From assembly GCA_012295275.1 (NCBI GenBank), contig CM022670.1, positions 1,452,501-1,516,500 of the forward strand: 64,000 nucleotides of DNA, given 5' to 3'. This stretch comes from Chrysomallon squamiferum. Its lineage: Eukaryota > Mollusca > Gastropoda > Neomphalida > Peltospiridae. The translations under genes were made by a program, and so were the position numbers. The notes below the pieces were generated by a model, which saw nothing but the letters and a program-made list of their open reading frames with translations, was not told where the DNA came from and did not search any database. How positions within the stretch are numbered: the first letter of the stretch is position 1; every line of letters starts with the position of its first letter. Of the stretch, positions 36,601 through 49,051 are shown one piece after another.

Positions 36601-37231
36601 TTTTTAATTTATTCTGTGCTCATAAATTAGGTTTTACTTAATATTTTATTTAGTTTTATTCATTAATTTGCTTGCTGATAAAACCTAATCATCTTTTTCT
36701 CTTTTTAAATGACAAATACTTATATTTGGTTTTACTTTTATTCACAAAAAAACTTTTAAAAATTAAAATGTTTATCACACTGAATATATTATTTGCTAAG
36801 AAAAAAAGTAGTATAAATTAATGTATTTGTCAGTAAATGTTCTTATTATACAAAAAATGTTACCTATAAAATATATATTTAATCTATCAGGATATTTACA
36901 TCACCAAAAAATATATATAACTATTTTATTATATAAAATTTTGTTAAAAATTGTTATCAGTTGACTTAATTAAAGTTTATTTTAAAAATTGTCATCAGTT
37001 TCAGTTGTGAGTAACATGAACAAGGATTGTTTCTGAACAATTTCTTGGTATATGAAAATATTATTTTTAGATCTTAACCCAGACTTAACTGTTCATTATC
37101 TGATAGAAATATTTTCATTTCAGGGGACATTTCCCAAGATTATATTTTCAGCTGGACTGGTAGTGTCGGCTGTTGTAGTTTCTGGTTTGCTGTGGTTCAC
37201 TCAGAGAAGACATGCCAAAAAAGTGGTTTAA
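33312..37231 (+). CDS. ATRAID: ATRAID-like EGF-domain type I membrane glycoprotein, complete (7 exons)
   Basis: ATRAID (APR3) in mammals is a glycosylated lysosomal/plasma-membrane protein that partners SLC37A3 and affects differentiation. Exons: 33312-33389, 33841-33971, 34489-34560, 34863-34934, 35648-35796, 36466-36563, 37124-37231; about 235 residues (human 229). The first exon encodes a signal peptide (MDFRLLTRIIILFSFICGLLS). A Cys-rich segment follows with the CC pair of the family (DRCCVN), then a leucine-rich stretch, the conserved CPGG motif with a downstream Trp, an EGF-like module (CPPSSQCVNTAPG to YHGYKC) and a single C-terminal membrane helix with a short basic tail. Numerous N-X-S/T sites fit heavy N-glycosylation. 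The exon 5 acceptor is uncertain (see findings). It shares its promoter region with tektin-2 and converges with ALG14. Confidence 0.9.
33545..33623. repeat. Pure (CT)n microsatellite in ATRAID intron 1
   Basis: About 79 bases of uninterrupted CT dinucleotides. Its reverse strand gives a meaningless Arg-Glu open frame that should not be annotated. Confidence 0.98.
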
Positions 37232-37542
37232 TCCACAGAAGCTATATTTGAAACCAAACAGAATTTATTGAACCCAATTTTTAAAATATCCTGTCTGTGA
37301 TTTTTATATACATTCCGTCACATTTCAAGATTAATCTGAATGCAGCCAACTTTTTTTTTTGATTCAAATTCTTATTTATGTTTCATCTTTACTCTAAAAC
37401 TGTGTACTATTTTTTTTTTTTTCAAGTACATCTGTTTTAAGCCTAAATATGACTAACATATACTTGTAGCAAGCATTCCAAAGAAGCACATTCCATTAGT
37501 AAATATGAGAAAGACCATCTTTATTTATTAAGGGTTAATTAT

Positions 37543-37582
<40 letters not shown>

Positions 37583-38676
37583 GAAAATTCTTTTAACACT
37601 GATTTTGAAATATATATATATATATTTTTTTTTCTTAATTTATAAAAATTATTTATGTCTAGCAGTTCCTTAAATTGGTGGTCATTCCTTCATATTGATT
37701 AAATACACATTCCCACCTGATCCATCATACCAGAACAAAGAAACTTTGTATATACTTCTGATTTTTATTATATTTAATAATCTTTCCTTTGATTTTCATT
37801 ATTAAAACGAAGTATTCATTGTTATTCAGTTTATTTCTTTTGTAATCCTAAAATCTATTAATGTTTATTTGAATTATGCAGTAGATCTTGTTTAAAATTG
37901 ATACAATCATGACAATTTACATTTATACAAAATCATTATATTGTAATTAAATAAAGAATTTTATTTTTATTTAAAAACAAATTTTTGAAAGTTGGTTTCA
38001 GCCATATTTATATATTAATTTTTGAGATTCCTTTTGCTTTTTCCAATTTTATTTTTGAATTGTTTTTTTAAATTTTAAAATTTTTAAAATTTAAATTTTG
38101 ATTGGTGGGAAATTTACTATTCACTTTGATATGTGTAATGAAATAATAAAAATAAATTATTACTGAAATGAAAAAAGCATTGTTTTATTTTATTAGTAAT
38201 TCATTCTTCAGATGATGATCACTTGATAGATTTCAGTGATAATGACCACATAACAAAACCCCAAAATACTGCTCCATTTCTTTAAAAACAAAAAACATTT
38301 CAGTATGTAAGCATGTTTACATCCTTGGAGCAGATGTTGTTGCTGGTTTTTTTATTAATTTAAAACTACAGTTAAGTGTTAACAGTTCTAAACAATAGCA
38401 AAAAACGAACCATGATGTAAATTTTAAAAACATTTGGATTATTCTCCATCACATATCAAGTGTCAAAGATAATTTGATAATCCACATGAAGAAACCACCG
38501 AGCTGATTGTTATTTTATAATTCACTAATATCTTGACTACTGCAAACCAATCGGAATTTTTTTTTAAAGTTAAAAAAAATTGATAAGAATAAAATCTACC
38601 ATTCATGTAGAACCAATTTTAGAAATAAAAACAAAATCCATTAAGAAAATAGATTTTATTAAAATTAAAATAAACA
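37232..38676. other. Convergent 3' region between ATRAID and ALG14
   Basis: No gene is seen here. A candidate ATRAID poly(A) signal AATAAA lies at 37950. A poly-A run occupies 37547-37576 and a short (TA)n follows near 37612. On the minus strand, TTTATT at 38655 and near 38184 could serve ALG14. The rest is AT-rich with no recognisable features. Confidence 0.55.
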
Positions 38677-41418
38677 CTAAACAATTCTTCCAATAAACTG
38701 ACATTTAGGATATTTTTTCTTGAGCTGAGGCCATTGCACCAGGATATGATCTGCTAAATAATAGAGTATTTTAGCAGACACTGATAATGACTCCACGCGA
38801 CAGATACTCTCCACATAGATGACAAGTGTCTGTTTGATACAAAATAACTGCAACAGAATTTAAATAAACAAATTACTTATGAAAATAACAAGTGTTGTTA
38901 TTTTTCTGAATATTTTATATCACAAACATAATTAAATGATATATATTCGTAAAATGCTAATAATAACTTGGTGTTTTTAATACATGATATTTAATTTTAG
39001 GCACATTCAAGCTTACAAAAATTGTTAAAATTAAAGAAAAATTAAGCAAAGTTGTGAAAGCTGTGTCACATCTATTTCAATAATGATCTAACCAAGAAAT
39101 GGAATGAAGATGTGGGAGTTTGTGTCAGTCTCAAAACACAAACAAAATTATTTTTTAATTGATATATTACCAGCTCCAGAATATCTTCAATTTAAGAGTT
39201 TACCTTTAAAATCAACCCAGCAAAACACACAGGAATACAGGTACCTGGACCATTGCACAGGATCTGAAATTACAAATGATTATCTGAAAACAAGTTTAAC
39301 ACCTGCAAATATGTCATTGGCCAATATCAAAAATTACTTATTGTATGTAAGATTTCATATGGAATTAAAGGGTTAAACAAGTAATATATATAATTAAAAG
39401 CATTTAAAAAATAGCATGTGCAACCAGAGATTAGATATTATTTTACTTTGTTTTAATATACATCATTTTATAAAATGAAAATTGAGACCCGTTTAAAAAA
39501 TGAACTTAATAAAATAATTCTAAATTTAATTTATAAATATAAAGGAATTTAATACTGAGACTTTGGTATACATTTAACACCATCTTGTAAAATTTTAGAT
39601 GTGATTATTTTTCCACAGATTTGTCTAAAAATAAAACAACTATAGACATATCACTAATTCTTCTCCTTTTTCATATGTGTGTTTGTGTGTGCATGCACGT
39701 GTGACTTTATTCTCATACTCAGATACTGGTTACAGTTTATGTTATTTTTGCAATATAGTTTTCTCAGAACTTACAATATCAGGTTGTATTTGAAATATAA
39801 GAGGAAAACTATAAAGAATGGCATGTAGTGTAGATATCACTGTTGATACCCAGGACTGGTTTACTTCTCGACTTCGTGGAATTTTATGGATACTATACTG
39901 AAAAAAATAAGAGTAATTAATTCACTTTTTTCAGTGAAAACCAATGTATGTCTACGAAACAATTATATAAATTACTATATAAATCAACAAGGAAGAAATA
40001 TTTCATTTAACAATGCACTTTGTATTGACCTTACAGATAATAAGACATAATGGCCAACAATGTATCTTTCATCTCCTAGAAATATAAGAACACCTTCCTA
40101 AAAATATTTTTAAAAAGGCTATACATCTTGAACACTGGCTAGACTGAGTAAATTAGAGAAGTGATTATTTTCATTTAGAATGTATGAATGAACAGACTGC
40201 TGTAATTCATTTTAATATTAATGGTTATATGGTGTCAGTTATATGTTCCTTTTTTATAATAATATAAGAAATCCCACAACAGTCTCTCAAAGGGTTAATC
40301 TTATCAGTTTGTACTGAAGTAATTCCCACTGGCAGGATTGCACATACCACAGTTTTTAATAAATCATTTTACCTTTGGCTGGAACTTGAAATATCCAAGT
40401 ATCTTTTACAAGGTATTAATAATAACTTTTACTGACAAGATGAAGTTATCACTTTAATTTTGATATTATGTTGTTAATCAAAATTTATTATCATTACACT
40501 GAATAATGAACACATAATTATCAACATGCACAGAACCAAAATGATCCAAGCACATGTGTCTTAGTCATTAATACAATTGATAGAGTTAACATGTTTATTA
40601 AAGATTTTCCATACCTTTACTTCAGTACCTTTCATTTTTTCACCACTTTGTTCCAGTGCGTGTACTTTCTGTTCGCTAATCTGATCTGTGTCGGCAATGA
40701 TATAGTAGCGAGGAGAATATTTTGAACCGATTTTGTCTACAAGACACAATATTTCTCTTGTGTGTCCACCTGCAAAGACAAATATACTTTATTATTAATG
40801 CACATTAGAAACATTTGTGTATTTAAATCAAATGTTTTCTTTGTAAATTAAAGTTATCAAATCATTTTATTTCTGATACTTCGGACTTTCTGTATGCAAT
40901 CAGAATTTATGGAGTTACAAATTAAAATAGACTGTGTGCACTGAACTAAATGTTTAATCTGCAAAACTGCTTTTGTCATCTACCATACACAAATAAAGCT
41001 ATGCTGTTCTGATAGTTCTTTGAATAACAGTAGCACTAAAACTATTAAATATTATTTTTAGACTCTTTTGTTAATGAGTTGCATATTGGTTGTTAACGAA
41101 TATTGGTAACTCCATACTGATTCGTGGCTTTCGTGTGAAATATTGTATAAATAAACACCGATATATATTGTCCATCTCTTAAATTAAGAAACTATGTACG
41201 TTTTTGATGATCCACAGAATAGTTCAAATAACTTTTAATCTACCGTTTTATTTACCTGATCCTGTAACGATCATAATTGATGCTGAGTTTCGATTCTGTG
41301 CTATTTGTTTATCAGCCCGGTTTGTCCATTTCGAACCTATTTTATAAATAAAAAACAAGAATAATAGAAAACCTACAATAGAAACAAGAGTTACGTCAGC
41401 TATTTGACTCCCCTGCAT
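38677..41418 (-). CDS. ALG14: ALG14, UDP-GlcNAc transferase membrane subunit, complete (5 exons)
   Basis: ALG14 anchors the catalytic subunit ALG13 to the cytosolic face of the ER; the pair adds the second GlcNAc to dolichol-PP-GlcNAc in N-glycan assembly. Exons in transcript order: 41418-41256, 40769-40615, 39897-39775, 39263-39204, 38847-38677; 223 residues (human 216). An N-terminal membrane helix (VTLVSIVGFLLFLFFIY) is followed by the glycosyltransferase-like GSGGHT loop, split across the exon 1/2 junction. Then come YYIIADTDQIS, the strongly conserved IPRSREV.QSW, LCNGPGTC, and VIYVESICRVE near the C-terminus. It ends QFIGRIV, nearly identical to the human end. Phases agree throughout. 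The start ATG is the one that keeps the membrane helix close to the N-terminus. It is divergent from TLCD4. Confidence 0.96.
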
Positions 41419-42589
41419 TATTAAAGATACTTAAAATTGCAGATATAAGCCAAAATATGACGAATATGTTGCAGTCGCAACTCCTAGCAAAATGAAAATG
41501 AAACAAGTTAACAATGAAGGTGAAGGTCAGTTACTTAACGATGAAGACCGGTGAAGGCTTTAAAAATGAAACCATTAAAAAATAAATAAATAAAATTACT
41601 TCTAGGAAAAATTCAGCAAAAGGAAAAAAAAAAGATAAGAAATTGTATTTTATTTGTACAATTTTTGAAAAATGACCAGTAAAACATTGGAAGCTGACTT
41701 AAGCGGCATTTTTCAAAACTGAACGCATAAATGTACAGTGTACTATTATATAATAAACTGATTGTCTGTTTTTGTTTTGTTTGTGATTTTATTACATTTG
41801 TGAACACTGTGTGCTACAGCGACAGTTCTGTCACCACTGTGTCTGCACTGTTGTGTGGTTTTCAGATTACCCCATTAATCATGGTCCACCAAGATCTCTC
41901 TTTTCATTCAGCAACACGGCGTTTTAAAATTATCTTCTTTTAAAATTTATAATTTAAATGATTAAACTAACAAATGAATCAGAAATTATAAACATGTCCA
42001 TCTTTAGGTGTTGTCATTTGTGCTCACATCGACATTATAATGGCTACGTCACTATCATATGACTATGTGTATGGCGTATCCATTATTTATAATCTGTTTG
42101 AAATGTTTTCAAAAAGCCTTAACAGGCCACCATTAATTGTTAACTAAAGAAAAGCTGTTTATATATATATATTATATATATATCCTTTTTTTTCCTCTTT
42201 TTTCTTTTTATCGCTTTATTAGTTCTGGGATTTTTAATTAAGTTAAAAGTGGTCGTAAATAATTTATTTGAAATTTTAAGTTGCGAGACGAATTTATTAT
42301 TAACAAAGCATGAGAAACAGCTTGCGCAATTTTATAATCATTACTCATGATAAGATTCAATGCCGAAAAGAACCGAAAAGCAGTGATTTTTTTATTTTTT
42401 TTTTTTTTTTTTTTTAATAACATTGAACAGCATGCTTTAATAAAGTTCACATCATTACTTTAAAATAATACTAATATTTTTATTTTTATTATTTCTTAAC
42501 TTAGAGTTATCAACATCTTTTATTAATTTTCATTTTATTTCCGTTTCTTTCTAATTCACGCTTATTTTCCATTATTTTCTGTTATTAGT

Positions 42590-42689
42590 GAAACCGGTGT
42601 AAGCAGAAGAGCTTCCGGTTGAATTTTCGATTCTACGAAAAGCTAAACAAACGTGGCTTTTTATCATCTGTCAAACTGCTGTCTTATAG
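42590..42689 (+). other. TLCD4: Possible non-coding first exon of TLCD4
   Basis: A donor-like TTATAG|GTTTGT lies at 42690, and the acceptor TTTTCAG ending at 45021 lies 28 bases before the TLCD4 ATG, so the coding start probably sits in a second exon. The upstream edge is a guess and the donor is of only moderate strength. Confidence 0.3.
42612..42618 (-). promoter_or_regulatory. ETS-type CTTCCGG motif near the presumed TLCD4 transcription start
   Basis: CTTCCGG (CCGGAAG on the other strand) is the core site of ETS/GABP factors, common in housekeeping and divergent promoters. It sits in a short CpG-containing stretch (about 42590-42660) within an otherwise very AT-rich region. The motif is visible; its role is inferred. 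Confidence 0.3.
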
Positions 42690-43403
42690 GTTTGTATTAT
42701 ATGATGTATTATTTAGTAATTACTTTGTGTCTGTAGGATCTAACAAATGTTTTTCTATATAATCGCACTTAATTGTTTCAAGTTAATGTTTTAAATTAAA
42801 TTAATCATTTAATTTTAATCACGAAATTGATGAATGTAAGATAATTCGTTTCTGATGTCCAGGAACTCAGAACGAGAATCAGATTCAAATTTACATTTGA
42901 AAAAATAAATAAATAAATAAATAAAAATAATAATAGTAAATAAAATAATAGTTATATATTTATATACTAATATAGTGTCAAGTATTACGACATTTATAGT
43001 TATTCAGTTTATTGACTCTTCTTCAGCTAAACATAATCATCTGTGAAAACAAAACAGTAAAAAATATATAAATAATATCACATTATCACTTTTAAATATT
43101 TCTTCTTTCTAAATTTATGATTTAATTGTTCTTAAGTTTATTATTTTATTATGCATACATCCAATATATACAGACCAATACTAATATATTACGTAGTATA
43201 TTTAATATATTTTGACAATTTATGTTGGAAAAACATATATCTTTCATCGCTGCTTTGTTGTCTTAAAATTTAATTATTGTTTATTATTAACATTAAAACT
43301 ATTAATATCATGTACCAACACAAAAAAAATATAATACCATTTAAGTCAGACATTACTGGACAGTCTACTAACAAGATTCAAGATGTCTTGTTTAAACGAA
43401 ACA

Positions 43404-43404
<1 letters not shown>

Positions 43405-43444
<40 letters not shown>

Positions 43445-43460
43445 ATTATTATTATTATTA
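43405..43460. repeat. (TTA)n microsatellite
   Basis: Triplet run with one internal register change; intergenic. Confidence 0.93.
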
Positions 43461-44478
43461 AATTAATTCATAAATAATATATGTTTTATATTTTTTAAAA
43501 GGCACATTTTGGTGCACCATTTTTATTTCTGACATCTAAAGTTCATATTTGATTTCAGCATTTTATGTAAAAGTGTAGAGACAGATCTAAATACACAGAA
43601 GTTAAGTCTTACATTTTCACCCAAAAAGTTTTTATTGTGGAAAAGTTTTTGATAATTATTTTGCTGAGAACCATAACATATAATGTTCATTTAATATTAT
43701 TATCATAATTAAAATAATATCAAACCTTTGGTAACATCAGGAAATCCTTAAGAAATATATTTAGTTTGCTGAAATGCTCATTTTAAAAATATGTTGTTTA
43801 CATATTAAACATTTTGTAATCTGCTAACAAAATAATGAAAAGAGAAAATAATTTAATGAATCATTCCATAAAATGTTTTTGGAAAATGATACACTAGTAA
43901 ATCAGAATTTCTAAATCATGAAAATAAAAATTTTAATAATATTAATTGTATCACAACAGCGATATCTTTTTGTCTTATATTTTATTCTGAAGCAACAAAT
44001 ATTTGTTCCATTTGTGAGTCCATGCATGCTTAATATGTTTGTTAGTAGAGTATTACGTAAGACTTTAGAATAGAGATACTGCAGGTTATTAGCAGTTCAA
44101 AGGCTATTTTATAAATAGAAAAGAAATTACATACAGAAAACAACAAGTTTTAATATATATATTTTTATTAGGAATAGTTTATTATTATTTTATATTTTTT
44201 TTTATTTATATTTTTCGGGTTGAAGGATAATTATTAGGTGTTTATCTGAAATTAATACAAAATTAAATTTGTTTATTTGGACAACAAGAAACAAACAGAA
44301 AGATTAGACAGGCACATTTTGAATGGCAGCTAAGTATTGTCAGGTGAGGTGTGACACATCAACATAGCTGATACTACAGTGATAATAGTTGCATAAAAAT
44401 GATAACAGAACAACGGCTTTAAGTAGTGTTTGAAAGGTCAGTGTTACCGATAATCCAGTACACACACAGTTAGAGAAG

Positions 44479-44521
44479 TATATATATGTGTGTGTGTGAG
44501 TGTGTGTGTGTGTGTGTGTGT
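44479..44521. repeat. (GT)n microsatellite
   Basis: GT dinucleotides with one GAG interruption, preceded by a short TA run; intergenic. Confidence 0.93.
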
Positions 44522-45049
44522 TTAGGTATACATACATCACCAGTAAACTATGTCTTTCTTTGTTGAACCACATTATTCCTGAGTTATCATAGAAGATTAC
44601 AATCTGAATGTGTATATATATATATATATATATTTAGGTCAGTATCACTGTCCTATTGCATTCCATACCAGTTTGAGGTGTGATCTTGTCTTTCATATTT
44701 CATTTTTTGTTGTGGTTAGTCATTTTCTTAAAGATTCTTTTACATTTCTTGCAGATGCAGGGAATCATATATATATGTTGTTGTTGTTTTTTCCTGTTCT
44801 TTTAGCTTTTTAATTTCTTTTTAATATATTTTTTTTATTATTAACATTATTTTTACTTTTGTAAATCTTTTGAAATTATACTTAATAGTCTATTTTAATG
44901 ACAGAGTGATTATAAGTGATTTTATTGACTATTGATTATTCTTATTGACTATTCCTCGTTCCAGCTAGTCATCTTTGAAAACCAAAAATAGTGTTATTAT
45001 TGCTATTATTTTTATTTTCAGTGTATGATGTATTATTAGCCTGACTGTC

Positions 45050-46984
45050 ATGGGAAGGAAAATTGAGCTTGTTGTATTTGAAGGGACGTATTATCCAGTA
45101 GCGGCAGCAAGCTGTGTGTTCTTCCTGTCTCTCTATAAATATGTTAGTCCCACACTTTCCTCCATCACTTGTGAAGGGTACAAATCTCTGAAGCCAGACA
45201 AGCAGATTGACTGGAACACAAGGTAAACACATTTTAATCAGCCAGTCATAAAAACATCCTTATTCTACATGTAGCATTTGAAAATAGTTTATAATTACTC
45301 TACTGATTTAAAAAAAGAAAGAAAAAGAGTATATTAATATTCTAGTTTTAACTTATTCACTTTTTTTTTTCTTCCAAGATCAAGATGTGGCTTTTGGTTG
45401 CATTTTTTGTTTTGAGGCAGAAAATGTTAATATATGTTTTAAAATTATTTTTAACCAGGAACATATATACCAATTAAACATGTACTCATTTATATTCATA
45501 TACACTGACTAAGTGGTTAGAGCAACGTCTTCAATTGAAGTGTTTTTTAAGAGTAAGTCATCCCCAGTTTATGCTGTTATCTATTCCTGTATTTTCATTG
45601 TATTTTCATTCCTCTATATGGAAAGATGCATGTAAGAGGTCCATGATCTGACAATACATCTATTGAGTGTTGGCAGTGAGTTTTATTTTATTTATATCAT
45701 CATTTCACCTCTCACTAACTTTATAGTTGAAGTGTACTGGATCTTTTTTAATTGTTTCAGGGTAAATTCAACAGTTCATTCTGCAATAGTAACTTGTATG
45801 TGTATGTACTCTTTGATGTATGATACTGGAATCAGTGAAGATCCAATATGGTAAGCTACTGAAATAGGAGTAGATTCATATTTTGTTGTTTTCATTTCCT
45901 CCTTTTTAAAAATTACAGTTATCAAACCATGTATTGAAAATGGTGTGTTTTTTGTGTTGGAGACTTTTTTAATTTTTTATTGTTGTTGTTTAAATAATAA
46001 ATAATGTTGTTAATATAAATGATTAAAATACTGTAACAAAATTGCACAAATCTTTAATAGTATTAAATTTTGTGTGTGAATTAATTTGATTTTATTGAAT
46101 TTTACAATTTTTTATGTTTTATTTTTATATATTAATAAATAATTTAAAAAATATTTATTATTGTACACATTAAATAAAATCTGTTATATTGTGCTATTTT
46201 CCAAATTGAAAAACTTTTACTTCACATTAATTACTATACTGATTAATGTATGAAATGACATTTATTATGATATATTAATGTTGGTAATGTTTCCTGTGTG
46301 AGTGGTTCATAATTTACATCTAATAAAACTAATGTTGCTCTGTATTAACATAACGTGCTCAAATGTACTCAAATATACTCAAATATATTTTTAACTATTG
46401 TAATTATATTTCTTCATACTCAGTATTTCGTAGACCCCACCATCTCTACTTTCTACCAAAATTCCTGTAAACAGGAACTGTTCAAATCTAAATAAATAAA
46501 TTAAATATTATATGGGTTTCGTAATTACTTCCTTGAAAATATACTTTTAATTTTGAGCATAATATTAATTATTTATAAAAAAAAAAATTAAAAAAATAAT
46601 TAAAATTTCAACATTTTAAACCTAAATTCAGAATCATTTTCTTAATTCTGCATTTGTTTCAAAGGTGTGATGCTCCAATGGTGAGAACAAGCTGTGCAAT
46701 AGTGGTTGGCTACATGACTGCTGGTAAATAAATGGGTTAACAGTCAAATAGTTATCTGAAATATTTAATTATTGTTTTTAAAATTATTTCATAATATCAC
46801 TATTTTAATTGAATTTTTAAACATAAAAAAAAAAAATCTATTTTTGTTTTGGAGATTTGGGTGGGTTATTTTCATTAATAATAATTCTGTGTGCCTTTAG
46901 TCAGTTACTTAGTAGGTCCTTTGATTCCCAATTTTAGTTACAGCTATACATTAATTATTGTATGAGAATTAAATATTGCTTTAT

Positions 46985-47034
<50 letters not shown>

Positions 47035-49051
47035 GCACAAATACATCTGCATAATGCTGTGTAACCTTGTTTGTTTGTTTGTTTGACATTGATTTAATCA
47101 TTTTATTTTCACTGACCTACTCAGACTGTTGATTTCTTAACCTAGAGTCACAAACATGTACATTTTATTTAACCTTATTTTCACTTATAATGTGAATGTT
47201 TATAAATTTCTGTTTTAAGAAAGAGTATTGTCAGTCTCTTTTTCACTTACCAACTAATGTGACAGTCTTGTGTGACATGCTTCAAAATTAAGTTAGCCTT
47301 ACAATTTGAAGGTTTCATAATATGAAAATGAGTAAGTTTAGTATTATCACTGATATTATGCATTTTTTTTTTACCTACCAAATAATATCAGAATTAAGGG
47401 TGATAAAGCACATTAATCTGTCAGAAAATTAGAAGCCCTAAAAGCATCGGTATCTCACAAAAAGAATAGTAAGGAATCCAGATCTTCCTTCTTTTATCAC
47501 ACACTAACTGTTACAGCATGGTTTCTTTCCACTGTCTTCACTAACAGAAATTCAATCACTTCTGATAAAAGAACTGGAAGTATTATTACAGCTAGCAAAT
47601 ACAATATAATTACTAACACAGCACCTTTGCAGAGAAAATCTATGTTGTCTGTATTATCAGTTTTGAAAATAATATATCTGCAAATAATAAAGAAAATTAT
47701 GTGAAATCTATCTCTTGAATGTTTTTTAATAATAAATGTAATAGAACTGTCTGGGGCTCTTGGTTAATGGATTACTGATATGAAGAATTCTAATAATTTA
47801 TTTTAAATATGGAATATATTTCTGTTTGTTTACATCATATATAGATAGAAGGATGTCGTGTTCAGAAAATGTTATTCTTTGCATTAATTGTTATTATCAA
47901 CAGATTTAATCTTAATTTAATATAAACAAAGAATTTTAGGAAAATATATTGATACCGAACTGATTTTGAATGACAGATAAAACCTTTATCTGTAATATGA
48001 GTGTTTTGTTAGTTTATATACACCTAGGCTTTTGTTAATTTCAGATTTGATTATACTGTCCATACATTACAAGGAAATTGGAGAAATATTTTACATTTTT
48101 CATCATGGAGCATCCATGTATGCATATTATTATGTTATGGTAAGTAATTAAGAAAATTGTTTTTAATGGGTATTTCTTTATGTGTGTATGTTTGTGTATG
48201 TGTGACTGTAATGCTTAATTGTAGCAGTTTATTTTATATTAATGACTAGGTTTTCTGAAAGCAAAACTTGAACTTCAAACCATAATACTTTCTAGTATTA
48301 AAAGTATACATTACTTTAGAATATTTGCATTATTGCTGTTTCTGTATTTTAAGTATTACTATTTTGGGTTTCTTTTATTATTTTTGTTGTTGTTGTTTTT
48401 TAAATCCCATATCTGAATATTTTAATTTCAGACTTATGGTGTTTTGGCATATTTTGCCAACTATCGATTGGTTGCAGAATTTTCAACACCTTTTGTTAAT
48501 CAAAGGTCGGTATATTTATTTCATTTTACTATTTGTATATGATGACAAAAAAATACATTTTTAAAAAGTAATGTATTTATTTACTTAGGATTTAATTAAA
48601 TTTAGTACATCACATGCAAACTGTTTTACTCATTTTATCTTAAATTATTCAGTTACTATTTATTCATTTCACTTAAATAAAATTATTATATCAAGAAAAC
48701 TTTAAAATGTGTTTTTTTTAATTATTTTATATATTCAGGTGGTTCCTAGATGCACTGGGTTATCGCAAAACAAGTCCCATTTTTGTTGCCAATGGCATTG
48801 CTATGACAGTTGCATTTTTCCTTTCAAGAATCGCTAGCATGCCCAGATATTGGCTGAAAGTTTACAGTGTCTATGGCACAGCACCTTTCATACGTTTAGG
48901 TCATATACAACTGGTTCTAGTGGTTACATGTTTTATTCTTGACGTCATCAATGTTTACTGGTTCTACAAGATGACCCTGGGTGTACGCAGAGTTTTGACA
49001 ATGTTTCAACTAAAATCGGAAAAAAATTCTAATTTTGTTAAAGGGAACTGA
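45050..49051 (+). CDS. TLCD4: TLC domain-containing protein 4 (TMEM56 family), complete (6 coding exons)
   Basis: This is a multi-pass membrane protein of the TRAM-LAG1-CLN8 (TLC) family. The TLCD4 biochemical role is not settled; relatives act on ceramide synthesis or membrane lipid composition. Coding exons: 45050-45222, 45761-45850, 46665-46723, 48045-48139, 48432-48505, 48739-49051; 267 residues (human 263). The start ATG lies 28 bases after an acceptor and gives MGRKIELVVF before the first membrane helix. Family landmarks are IDWNTR (human IEWNSR), DPIWCDAP, the FHHGAS histidine pair, MYAYYYVM, AEFSTPFVNQRW, SRIASMP and YSVYGTAPFIRLG. About six hydrophobic helices are visible, with a basic cytosolic C-terminal tail. 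Phases agree. The longest intron is 46724-48044. It lies head-to-head with ALG14. Confidence 0.95.
45505..45576 (+). repeat. tRNA-like fragment (A-box type), probable SINE head or tRNA pseudogene
   Basis: The segment reads like the first half of a tRNA: D-arm/A-box AAGTGGTTAGAGCA at 45511-45524, then an anticodon-arm-like CTTCAATTGAAG (45529-45540), then a degraded T-arm/B-box region with TCATCCCC where GGTTCGAATCC would be expected. It lies in TLCD4 intron 1. The B-box and acceptor pairing are lost, so it is not a working tRNA gene. A decayed tRNA-derived SINE is the likeliest source. Confidence 0.4.
46987..47033. repeat. (CA)n microsatellite in TLCD4 intron 3
   Basis: About 47 bases of uninterrupted AC dinucleotides. 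Confidence 0.97.

Larger units (their letters stand above)
41419..45049. other. Divergent intergenic region, ALG14 (-) and TLCD4 (+)
   Basis: No coding gene is seen in these 3.6 kb. The ALG14 promoter should lie just above 41418. A likely TLCD4 promoter and 5' UTR exon lie near 42590-42689. The rest is AT-rich and includes (TTA)n at 43405-43460, (GT)n at 44479-44521 and (TA)n at about 44617-44634. Open frames in the region are short and look random. Confidence 0.55.
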
